Shown: one piece after another, positions 50,612 through 60,099 of the stretch
Position numbering within the stretch: the first letter of the stretch is position 1
Layout: each line of letters opens with the position of its first letter
From: Polytrichum commune
Lineage: Eukaryota; Streptophyta; Polytrichopsida; Polytrichales; Polytrichaceae
Assembly (NCBI GenBank): GCA_950295325.1
Contig: OX485803.1
Span: 26,226,001 to 26,290,000 of the forward strand
Length of the DNA stretch: 64,000 nt
Reading direction: 5' to 3'
Position numbers and translations under genes: made by a program
The notes under the pieces: model-generated
Told to the model about the DNA's origin: nothing
The model's database searches: none
Seen by the model: the letters and a program-made list of their open reading frames with translations, nothing else

Positions 50612-52092
50612 CTAGTCCGTGGAGAGGGCAACACCTTTGCCCCCATCATCTGTACTTGAATCCAAATGCGTATCCTCTCCACTACAATCAGTTTGTGTAG
50701 CTAAATAGCTACTCACATATGAAGTGTCACCAAGAAATAGAAGTGGAAACATTTTATGGGCCTCCAACTTCCCAAAATCTTGGGCCAAAGCTGAAAAAAC
50801 ACGTTGGGCTCGAAACTCTTCCGCAACCTGTTATTTCAAAGAAAATAATCCCTCGGTGTCATTGACCACCATGTGATCCTTGGATTGCGGCTCCATTATC
50901 CCCTGACCATTGTTCTCTGCCCTCAGAGGAAGCAATTGGTCATCCATACGTTGTTGAGCAGCAAGACAAATTCCAATTATCCCCACAATGCTATTGAGAT
51001 CCATAGCTTGTCCCAATAGGAAACGTCTCTGACCTTCCTGAAGCCCATGAACAGCCATGGTACCTGTAGGAAAACCCATGGCTCGTTCCCGCTCATCTGC
51101 CGTAGGCTCATCATGAATTTGGAATTTTGAATCCCAAACCATGCCTGGTCCACGAGATCGAAATGCAAAAGACTGTGGATATGTCACAAAAGTAGGTAGT
51201 GCACCTCTAGGAATTCCCACTTTGTTAATTAATGCAAATGACAAGGTGTCATCCTTAGTAACTGCCAAAGAAACACGATGAGCATCTAAAATGTTATTCA
51301 CCTTGCGATTCATAAGGCGGGGAATGCGGGCGATCGCCGCTGAAAGCACCTGAGGTGATACCAAATTGGTCCAAAACCAACGAGGCCGATGAGCAAAGGA
51401 TCCCAATGATGTAACATCCAGAAATGTTGGAGTACCCAGAATTTGGTTAATGTACTCACCATCCTTCACCACTTTGTGCCGTGTATCACCTAATAATGGC
51501 ACATTTTAAAAAATGTACCCTGGCGGAGTTGATTGGTGGGTAAACCACCATTGTGTTAATCGCCTCAAATCCGCGAACAAACTAGACCTAGGATCATCCA
51601 AACCCTGGCCAGTTCCTGCCTGTGAATGGCCTTGACAAGGCCATCCTGCAATAATTAAATCCACGTGGCCCAATCTTCTCAAATCCTCATCACTAATCAT
51701 AGTGACATCTTGAGGAAGTTGACCACAACATCAAATAATGGCAGAGGCTGACAATTCTGCGGGGTACCTCAACAACAATTATTGAATGTGGTGTCGGACG
51801 GCTCTGTTGGCTGCATATCCATTATCCACATGAATATATCGCCTAACTGTAATCCCAGCCTCCAACACTGCCGCCAAACCTGTGCCAATGCCCCCAAAGA
51901 TTTCTACAAGGACAATACCTTCAGGTGGTGGTTGCCAACGGAAGGGTTGAGCAAAAGAAACTGAGGATGACGTTGGAGGCGTCTCTCCAAGCCCCAAATC
52001 CGGTACAATATGTCGACAATGGTCGGATAACTTCTTAGGAGTACGCCATGGTGGATGTGAACCCTTTGAGTGGTCCACCACTCTGCGGGATC
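50612..52092 (-). pseudogene. C5 cytosine DNA methyltransferase domain (DNMT3-like) of the retroelement polyprotein
   Basis: One frame without shifts carries the C5-methyltransferase motifs in order: motif I LVEIFGGIGTGL (S-adenosylmethionine binding, 51880 region), motif IV VDLIIAGWPCQGHS with the catalytic Cys (51640 region), a stop at 51506-51508 exactly where motif VI ENV is expected (it reads stop-NVP), then ADERERAMGFPTGTM and motif X LLGQAMDLN (51000 region). The enzyme would methylate cytosine in DNA. The motif order, the short motif IV-VI spacing and the RERAMGFP phrase resemble DNMT3-type enzymes. Further stops are at 51779-51781, 51731-51733 and 50831-50833. The segment 50612-50830 links to RT. 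Start is not defined because the insertion abuts it. Confidence 0.88.
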
Positions 52093-52232
52093 ACTTTTAG
52101 TTAGAATGTTAGCATTAAAAGTTAGAATTGATAGGGAATTTAGGAAAAATTAGTTCATTTAGCATTTAGCCTAGAAGAAGGAAGGTCAAAATGAAACTAA
52201 GTAATGCTAGAAGATAGCAAAGTAGAAAAAAT

Positions 52233-52390
52233 ATGCTAGCTAGTAAAAACAACTAGCTAAGCAAATATTAGTAGATGCTAGCTATAAAGCAAATGTTAGT
52301 AGATGCTAGCTATTAAGCAAATGTTAGTAGATGCTAGCTATTAAGCAAATGTTAGTAAATGCTAGCTAAGCAAGTGTTAGTTTATTAGTT
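52233..52390 (+). repeat. 28-bp tandem repeat
   Basis: The unit 'gcaaatgttagtagatgcta' plus 'gctattaa' starts at 52261, 52289, 52317 and 52345, with partial units on both sides. Few differences between units. Confidence 0.85.
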
Positions 52391-52959
52391 AGTGTGAGGC
52401 ACACAAGACTATTGGAGGTGTTTTACGTAAGAAGATAAAATCGGCTTGAAGACTTTTGAAGACAAAAAAGAAAGAGAGCAAGGGGGCTACTTGCCCACTT
52501 GCCCCCTTGCCAACTCGATGGCGGAAAAATTAGAAAGATTTCTAAAGGTTTTTTGTCGGAGCCACCTCGGCGAGAGGGTGGCAACCTCAACCGGGAAAAC
52601 CCCCGAGCCAAAATTTCGGGAAAGGGTTTGAAAAATGGATCCGGTGGAGGAGGGGTCCAACCCTTTTGTGAGAGGGTTTAAAAACCCCTCCTTCCACCTT
52701 GTAGCTCTCTTTCTTTCTCTAGTTTTTGGGCGAAGCCCTGCTTCAATGTAGTTAGGAAAAAATCCTTTAGCATGTATTCTCAATGGTCTAAAAGAAAGGC
52801 TTGAGAACCTCCTCTACTCTCTCTCTCCTAGTTAGGTTGTGTGTTTATTAACACACCAACAAAATTATTCCTTCTTTTGTAGAGGTAGGTTGGATGGTAG
52901 AGTTTTGAGTAGAGGCATTATAGACCTCATCTGCCAATGCCCTGAAGGCTTAGTTCAAA

Positions 52960-53700
52960 AGCTAGAACAAGATACTTATCATTTTTCTCTTAGAGAGATT
53001 TCATATAGCTATCCATAGCCGTTTCCCATTTGTGATTTGGTTGAGATGACAATTAGTTATGGATTTTCAAAGATGGAGTAGAAAAAACTGGGTGGTCTTG
53101 TGGGTAGCGGCTGCTGGATCAGACCTGCGAGCCCAATAGGAATTTTAATTCCAAGAAATTATATTTTTTCCAAGTAGAACTTTTGTGTAGCTTTCCAAAA
53201 TGGCTTAGAACATTTGATTTGAGCATGATTTGAATTAGATATGAATTGTGCAAGATGGGACACATAGTTTGAGAACTTTTGGTTGACTGCTGCATTACAG
53301 AGGACCTGCTGGGTTCACTTCGGCTTACCTTTCTAATCACATATTTTTATCAAATACATCTTTTTAATATCTCTCCAGGGTCATATAGAACGTTTGATTT
53401 GACTAAGATTTGAATTAGATATGAATTGTTGAAGGCGAGATACATAGTTTAAGCCTTCTTGATTGACTGCTGTGTTACAAGGAGTCCGCTGAATTTCTAT
53501 TAGCTTAACCTGCTGATGTCATAATTTTTTCTAGTTAGAGCTTGTTCATAGCTTTCCAATGGTATAAGGAAAGCCTAGATCCAAGTAGTAAGGAATGTGC
53601 TATGAATTTTTGAAGTTAGAAGGTAGATAGGTGGGTTGGAAGGGTCGGTTGAATCGACCTCACACTTCCAACCCTCATAACTTTTGCATTTCTTATCCGA
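52960..53700 (+). repeat. ~181-bp tandem repeat, four diverged copies
   Basis: The phrase 'aattagatatgaattgt-gaag' or variants occurs at about 53051, 53233, 53413 and 53594, with spacings of 182, 180 and 181. Each unit also has a 'ctttccaaaatgg'-like phrase and a 'gactgctg...acctgctg'-like phrase. Confidence 0.7.
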
Positions 53701-54917
53701 TTAGAGTGATTTTTAGATCATTGGAAAGATAATTTGGTGCACTAAGTATAAATATTATGCTTAGGATTAAATTACAGGGCAGAATAACACTTTATATTTT
53801 AATTGTTAACTAAGGTACGCTTACTACCAAACTAGTTACAAAGAAGGAGGCAAGGTCGACGCTCGGAAAGTGGAGCAAGGAAGGAGGTAGCGGCTCGGCC
53901 TACATCAAGCCCAAATCAACCGAGGAAAATTGAGGTAAATTAACTAACCTTAAGCCTTCCATTTAGGATTGGAGGGAGCACGGCTAAGGTACGCATTTCT
54001 AAACCCACTCACCTATCTCGTAAGGTCAAGTGGCTTGACCACTTGACCGCCAAGGGAGTACCCAATTCCATTGTTTTCGGGGCCCTTGGTATGTTTTGTG
54101 GTAGTAGCTTCATTTATTAGCAAGTTTCGTGTGTGGTAAGTCGGATTAATCACCGACACGACCACTCTGAATGTTGTTGGTGGAAAGGTGGGGTTAATGA
54201 CCCGCGAATCCACTATTATGTTGTTGGCCCCATAGATTGGGAGTAATGGCCACAATTTATGAAGATTGCGCAACAGGTTGAACCTACAGGTCGCCCGTCA
54301 CCCTGGTCCCATTGAGTTGCATTTCGTGGTCTATCCAGTATAAACACATTTAACAATCAAAACATACCAAATAAATCGTAAACCCTTGTTGGCAAGAGAC
54401 CCGAGGTAAGGGGTGATGCCTAATATGTTAATGTAGTAAGTTAGGACGTGCAAACAAAAGTAAGTAATTAAGAAGGAATTTGTGTGAAGGGTGGGACTTA
54501 GGCCAAGTTCCCCCGCTTAGAAAACTAAATAGAACTAAATAAAGAAATAGGAAGAATTGAATGGTCCATCAAATTGTCGTTATTCCGTTCGTTGAGTTAG
54601 GGTGGTATGAGTTACACCCGGTTGGGTGTATCAGAACCATCCCAATTCACAAATTAGGATTGCCTTGGTTTCAAGGCTGGTGCGTCTGCGCGTAGAATAG
54701 GTTGTAGGTTAAGGTTAGAACTAGATATGAAATTGGTTAGTGGAGTTTAAAGCCACACTAGTAAAAAACTAAGGCCTAACCTCCGGAGGTACTACGACGC
54801 ATATTTAATCTCCCTTAAAAATCTAACTACTCACGTTATACACCTATCATCCGGGTTCGGCTTGGGCGCCTGCAAATGCAGGCCACCTTCACCGAAGGGC
54901 TTGTGTGATACTTTTAG

Positions 54918-56010
54918 GCTCCCTCGAAAGGGGGTGGCCCAAAAGTACCACAGTGGAGGTGGATCCTTGAAATGTCGAGCATGAATTTGTAAAGTTGGCA
55001 AAATTTGTTATTCTGCTGCATTACAAGCGTAGTCCAATGTTTCCTCCAACAAAACTGGGGCACAAGGCAAATCCGCAACTGAACCGCTACAACCAAACAT
55101 TGTCTCCGCAACCATAGTCATAGAAGTAGCTGCAAATGCTACAGGAATAAATACCTTCCTGCCATCTCCAGAAGACCATCCCTGTCTAATCCATGCCTCT
55201 TCAGTCCAGTTATCCAAACCAAAGCCAAGTGGATAAAGAGCTTGCTGACCAACAAGTATATCATAGTTGGTAGCATTAGTAACAACACACTTCATTGACA
55301 AATGAGTGTAGGTGGGTCCTGCCCCCACATTAAAAATCAAACGTAGAGGTGCCTTGGTGTAACCTGTTGCACGTTCAGTGCCCCCTACTGAAGTCACAAT
55401 TGTGAATGGACAAGGATCTAAGTTTGTTGGCGTCAATCCAAGACTGTCAGCAAGTCCTTTGCTAATCATAACCGGTTGAGCACCGGAATCCATCATAACT
55501 CTCAGTGGTGTAGCACGAATAGTAGGCATATCCGTGCGTGAAACGACAAACAAAAATTTGTCGTTCATCAACCGTACAACTCCAGGTTGCAAATTATGCC
55601 GCTCGCGAGCAGGCCTTGCAGAAATATCTGCAAGATATGCCGCTCCCGCTGCATAATTCGAAAAGGACGTGTCCATTGCTGAAATTGTTGATGGAGGAAT
55701 ATCAGTGTGCTTACCAAAAGCAATGATCGCTGCATCCGCAAGGCTCGCTCGCAAATTGGCTAAGTCCTCCACCTCCGCAGCCACATGTACGTCAACAACA
55801 GCTTGGGATACTTGAAGGGATGGCAAATCCGCCTTACCTTCTAACATTCTCCCAGCTAAATGGAAAACTCCAGCAGGCTTGAAATCCGGAGTCATCAACT
55901 CCGAACCCGAGAAAATTGGCATATGGAGAATTTTATATGCCAATGTCTGCATAATATCCTTCGAGATGGAATCCCCATCTCTCAAAAGGTACAGGGTTTT
56001 TAGCCCCAAC
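54918..56010 (-). pseudogene. Retroelement aspartic protease region
   Basis: A 334-residue open stretch (55008-56012) contains the retropepsin active site as RVMMDSGAQPVMISKGLAD and the downstream NYDILVGQQALYPLGF, the flap and second conserved region of Ty3/Gypsy proteases. This enzyme would cut the polyprotein. It is joined to gag by a frameshift near 55985. After the TAA at 55008-55010 the same frame continues for about 30 codons up to the insertion edge. Confidence 0.8.
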
Positions 56011-57578
56011 AACAGTGGTGTTTACCAATCCAATTGAGAGAGGTAAACGTGCTTGACCAACTTGATCCGCTGGTCCGGCATGGCGAGGATGTGACACCTC
56101 GTTGCTACCACCACTTGTAGAAGCCACCGCATTTGCCAATGTTTGTGATCGCGTAGAAGCCGCAGCCACCATCTCTCCAGATGCCCCAAACATATATATG
56201 TTTGACCCCGAGGTGCCACCACCTGCATGCGGCTCAGAAATTTGAGCAAAAGATGCAGAAGATTTGAGCTTTTGCTCAAGCTCTGCCACCTTAGCCTCAA
56301 GACTCTGCTCCCTTGGAGATTTTCCAGTGACATAACTGGCAGGCCGCATCTCAGGATGAAGTTGGAAACAATGATCCACATCGTGATTAGTGCCACCACA
56401 ATGGTTACATTTCAATTGTCTCTTCTTAGAATTGTCCCCTGCCTTTACTGGTTCTATCTTTTGTTTTAATTTTCCCAAAGGCTGAGTTTTCTTCTTCTTA
56501 GGACAATTGGGATCATTCTTCGAATGACCAGCTTCTCCACAACCCCAACAATGCAAAATCTTTTGTTCCTTAACGGGTTGAGTCTCAGCTAAACTACTAG
56601 TAGCTGTGACAATTCTTCTTGATTTCGTACTCTCTATCATCCAAGATACTATGTCTGTGACAGAGAGCCCGATCACATCTCTCAACCACGGCAAACGCTT
56701 GTGCAAGCGTAGCTCTGCCTTCGTAGTCGAGGATAATCCGAGGTGATGCCAACTCAAGTAGCCGCTTGTCAATCTTAGACAAAAAGATTTTGACAAGCTG
56801 ACTCTCAGCAAAAACACCTCCCGACTCAACAGCAAGACGTGCGAGTCGCGTATACATGGTCCGTGGAGTGTCATCCTTCTCTCGGCGGAAATCCTGAATG
56901 CGCTGCATCTGGTCTCGCCGAAATCCACCATACTCCACCTCCAAATGTGCGACAAATTCAGCAAGGGGATTAAATGGAGGTGGTGGACCAACAGCCGTCA
57001 ATGCTGCCTGTGTAGCACGTGCTACTGCCAGCCACTATTGGCCCAAGTGCCAGTTCTTTGTCCTTAGACTCCTCCGGCGATTCCTCCTCCTTTAAGGTGG
57101 GTGGAGCTAAGGTAGCAACCGCCCCATCTTTAAGGGCTGAAATAAGCTCAACCCGAGCCTCCCAATATTGCTCCACCTCCCGAAGTTGTCACTGATGACC
57201 CTCTGTCCAGCGTTCATAAGTTTGGAGTGCCTCATACTCCAAATGCTGAGGTAGAAGTTCAAAGGCATACCAATCATTGAAATTGGAAGACCTTTGACGT
57301 TTCTCCTTAATCCAGGTACGAAACCGGAGTTTCCAATCGGGCAAGTAAATGCCCCCGGCTTGACCTGAAAACCGATCACGCACTGAATTGTGGCGATCGT
57401 CCTCTATTTCGTCGAACGTGCCGACACTCCAAATCCGAAGCCTACTAGTAGTGTCCAACGCCGAAATAGGCTCAAAAGCCTCGTTGGTATCTACCTCTGG
57501 CTCAAGATTTGTGGTATGCACGTCCTCCAAGTAATCTGGTGATGGAGATCGATAATATCGGCTCCTAGTTTGCACCAT
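55985..57578 (-). pseudogene. Retroelement gag, broken by frameshifts
   Basis: The ATG at 57576-57578 opens MVQTRSRYYRSPSPDY, and the capsid-like core has WKLRFRTWIKEKRQR and WYAFELLPQHLEYEAL. A TGA at 57189-57191 follows, then QYWEARVELI. A frameshift near 57045 leads to PPFNPLAEFVAHLEVEYGG and YTRLARLAVESGG, the classic gag core. A second shift near 56620 leads to two zinc knuckles, CWGCGEAGHSKNDPNC and CNHCGGTNHDVDHC, that bind element RNA. A coiled segment (QSLEAKVAELEQKLKSS) follows. The start codon choice rests on the family-like N terminus. Confidence 0.8.
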
Positions 57579-58663
57579 AAAATAATCACTTGAGTTCCTG
57601 CAACTACCTACAAGGTAATGGCAACCTGCACCTGTTGCGGGCTATCTAAATGGCAATCCCTTGCCAAATGCCAAGTGTTTATTTATGCCCCCAGAATTCC
57701 AAAATTGTGCAAAGGTTTCGAGATTGGTAATTAAAATTAAAAAATCGGCGTTGAAAATGCTAATTTCCAAGGTAATTATGGACTCCAATCAACAAACTAA
57801 TTGCACCAATGGACTCCTAGGAAGATTTCACACAAATTAGGCTCAAATTTCACTCCGTTCGGAGTTAATTTGCTCCCAAAAACAAAAATCAGCGTTGAAA
57901 TTGCTAATTTCAGCAATGATTTTGAATTCCAATCAACAATCCAATTACACCATTGGATTCCTTGGCAAATTTCACACAAGATAGGCTCAAATTTCACTCC
58001 AATCGGAGCTAGTATGCCCCCAAATTTGAACCTCAAAGTTTGTGAGAAGTGAATGCCAAGTTTGAACGGTGAAAGTAAAAAAAAATTAAGTAAAAAATAA
58101 ATTAAAAAAATTAAAAAACCAAAACAAAAACCAAAAACCAAAAATTTAAAAAAAATCAAAAAATCAAAAGAAATGGGAGGGCTTACCTAGCCTGCCTGGC
58201 GCCCGCCCGCCCCCGTGGGCCCGGCATGCGCCCGCCCGCCCATGGGGCCCGGCCTACGCACGCCCGCCCGGCCCGGCTTGCGACCCGCCGCCCCTTGCAG
58301 AACCGGAGCTCCAGGAGGGTCCGGAGCTCAACAATTAAAAACAATTCGGATTTTTATTTTATTGTTGTTTTATTTTATTGTTATGTTTGTTTTAAAAGAA
58401 CAAAAATTAAACTTTGCTTCCACAATTTGCAAGCAAGAAAGATGTGACTTGAGATTCCATTTGGTCTCAAGATTCAACCATCAACAATTCAAGAAAACAC
58501 AAAGAGACACCAAAAGAGAAATGTGAAGATTTTTCTCAAAATCTTCTTGAGGGTTGCAAGGAATTGCAAACTAAGCTTTCATACACTTGTATCACTCATT
58601 TGCCCCCACTACTGGGCCCTTTTAGCTCAGAAATACAACCAAAAATGAAAAATAAGTGCCATT
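57579..58663 (-). other. Untranslated leader of the retroelement
   Basis: About 1.1 kb without a coherent frame lies between the right LTR and gag. It holds a two-copy 144-bp tandem repeat (57748-58022) and a very GC-rich island (58190-58330). No primer-binding site complementary to a common tRNA 3' end is evident next to the LTR. Confidence 0.6.
57748..58022 (-). repeat. 144-bp tandem duplication in the retroelement leader
   Basis: The phrases 'gcgttgaaa-tgctaattt', 'actccaatcaacaa', 'gatttcacacaaattaggct' and 'caaatttcactcc' occur twice, with units starting at 57748 and 57892. Confidence 0.8.
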
Positions 58664-59105
58664 GTTGTCAAGTATGAGGGTTTCTCTCTCCAAGCTCAAG
58701 AAACTAAGAAGTCTCCTTACAAAGCTTAAGAAACTCTAAAATTCACACACAAGAGTCAAGCTATCTCTCACTCCACAAAGGGAGAATCCAAGAGTGCAAG
58801 TGATGGAGAAAGAATGCAAAGGCTTTACTCATGATCTACTACACCATAGCCATAAGATAGCAACAACAAGCTCTCTCTCTCTCAAAACACACTCACAAGA
58901 CTTGACTTGACAACAATGGCAAGTCAAGATGCCTTCCTCTCCACATAACCCCAATCCTATGTGGATTTCATCCATGGAGTGGATGAACAACTAACTAGGA
59001 CTCCCAATGGAGTCCATAATCCATCCAAACACACATGGACTCCTAATGGAGTCCATTTACTCCTAATTTGACGTGACTTGGCCCCCGATGTCGCCTCACG
59101 TGACA
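58664..59105 (-). repeat. Truncated LTR (5' LTR in coding orientation), 442 bp
   Basis: Matches 46590-47031 except at 58676, 58774 and 59100. It lacks the first 99 bases of the complete LTR, which would adjoin the leader. It ends TGACA followed by ACAA. Confidence 0.85.
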
Positions 59106-59109
59106 ACAA

Positions 59110-60099
59110 TGTTTGGAGTACCTAACCTACAAGGAGATTATCAAGAAAGTTCCATCTCCCTGGATTTGCAAGCTTAAGAGATTTTACAACCATAGATGCT
59201 ACCAACATGCTACAAGGAAGTCAACACTTGGGAGTGGTGAGTCCACAAGCTCCTAGATTTACAAGCAATTCTTAGCCATATGTGGGTCCATATAAATTTA
59301 CGTTGATTTTTTTTTTGTTTATTCTTTGCTTGCTAGGATAAGAGGTTGTGGCATCAACAAGCTTGGGTAGCCTAGTATGCTCTTGGTTGTACCCCCAAGT
59401 TATATGCATTTCTCAATCTAAAGGAATTGAGTTCAATATGTCCGATGAGTATAAAGGTGCTCTCAAATGCGGAAATGGGTACCTAGATTTTGCTGTGGGC
59501 CTAGCAACCATGTAGGCTTTGTTGTGGATGCTTTAAGTCAGTGTAGTTTGTCTTTGAGGCATCGCTTTGTAGACAATTAGAAGCCCATGTTGGTTTAGAG
59601 AATCCCCTCGGGTGGGAGGGTTTTCTATACTTTGATCCATGACCTCGTTTAACAAGTGAAAAAATATGGCTATGCATGTGGTAGGTTTGGACATAGACAA
59701 AGTGGTGGAGCGCTAGAAGGTGGTAGGAGATAGGGGATTTGTATGGCCAAGGTACAAGGCCATCAATTGCTTCATTGGAAGTTATCTCAACCACCCTTGG
59801 GTGGCTCAAGGAATGATGTAAAACCTCTAATTAAGGTGGCACATGCACAGAGCTTGCCAGGGTGACCCCATCATCCCCAACTACACAATTTGGAGTGAAA
59901 TTGGCGGAGCCAACTCCGCATTCATGGCAACCCAAAGTGGAGTTCACGACAAGGATACGGAAAAATGGCAATTGGAGTGATGTGCAACTTAAAGGTGCAT
60001 TGTGAGGGATAGATGTGGGTTCAAGAGTTTTGACGGCCTCAAGAGAGTTTGCATTTTGGTTCCTACATTGAGGAATCACCTCTTTGGCACCACCATAGG
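59110..60099. other. Spacer and possible 5' part of transposase remnant
   Basis: No reliable coding similarity; probably includes the decayed upstream part of the transposase that becomes recognisable at 60118. Confidence 0.35.

Larger units (their letters stand above)
52101..54909. mobile_element. 2.8-kb non-coding insertion between protease and methyltransferase
   Basis: Coding similarity stops on both sides. The 8-bp sequence ACTTTTAG occurs at 52093-52100 and 54910-54917, as would a target-site duplication. The insert has no recognisable protein, a 28-bp tandem array (52233-52390) and a ~181-bp tandem array (about 52960-53700). I see no clear terminal inverted or direct repeats, so its class is open. 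An alternative is that it is an old internal part of this element lineage and the 8-bp match is chance. Confidence 0.5.
46491..59105 (-). mobile_element. Ty3/Gypsy-type LTR retrotransposon carrying a cytosine methyltransferase and PHD finger
   Basis: The termini are TGTCGTG (46491) and TGACA (59105), and the 4-bp sequence ACAA flanks both ends (46487-46490, 59106-59109). The solo LTR at 41029 has the same termini and also a 4-bp duplication. Genes read leftward: leader, gag, protease, 2.8-kb insertion, methyltransferase, reverse transcriptase, RNase H, integrase, PHD finger. The order RT-RH-INT is that of Ty3/Gypsy elements. A G-rich tract, 'ctaggggggggc' on the coding strand (complement of 47143-47155), may be the polypurine tract. 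No convincing tRNA primer-binding site is seen next to the right LTR. Confidence 0.9.

Noticed and set aside
47468-52092. Stops in the retroelement frame as programmed readthrough or RNA editing
   Set aside because: U-to-C editing of stops is known in plant organelles, not for nuclear transcripts, and eleven readthrough sites without common context are implausible. Mutation is simpler.
52960-53700. 181-bp repeats as a centromeric satellite
   Set aside because: The length is suggestive of plant centromere repeats, but only four diverged copies occur within a transposon insertion, with no extended array.
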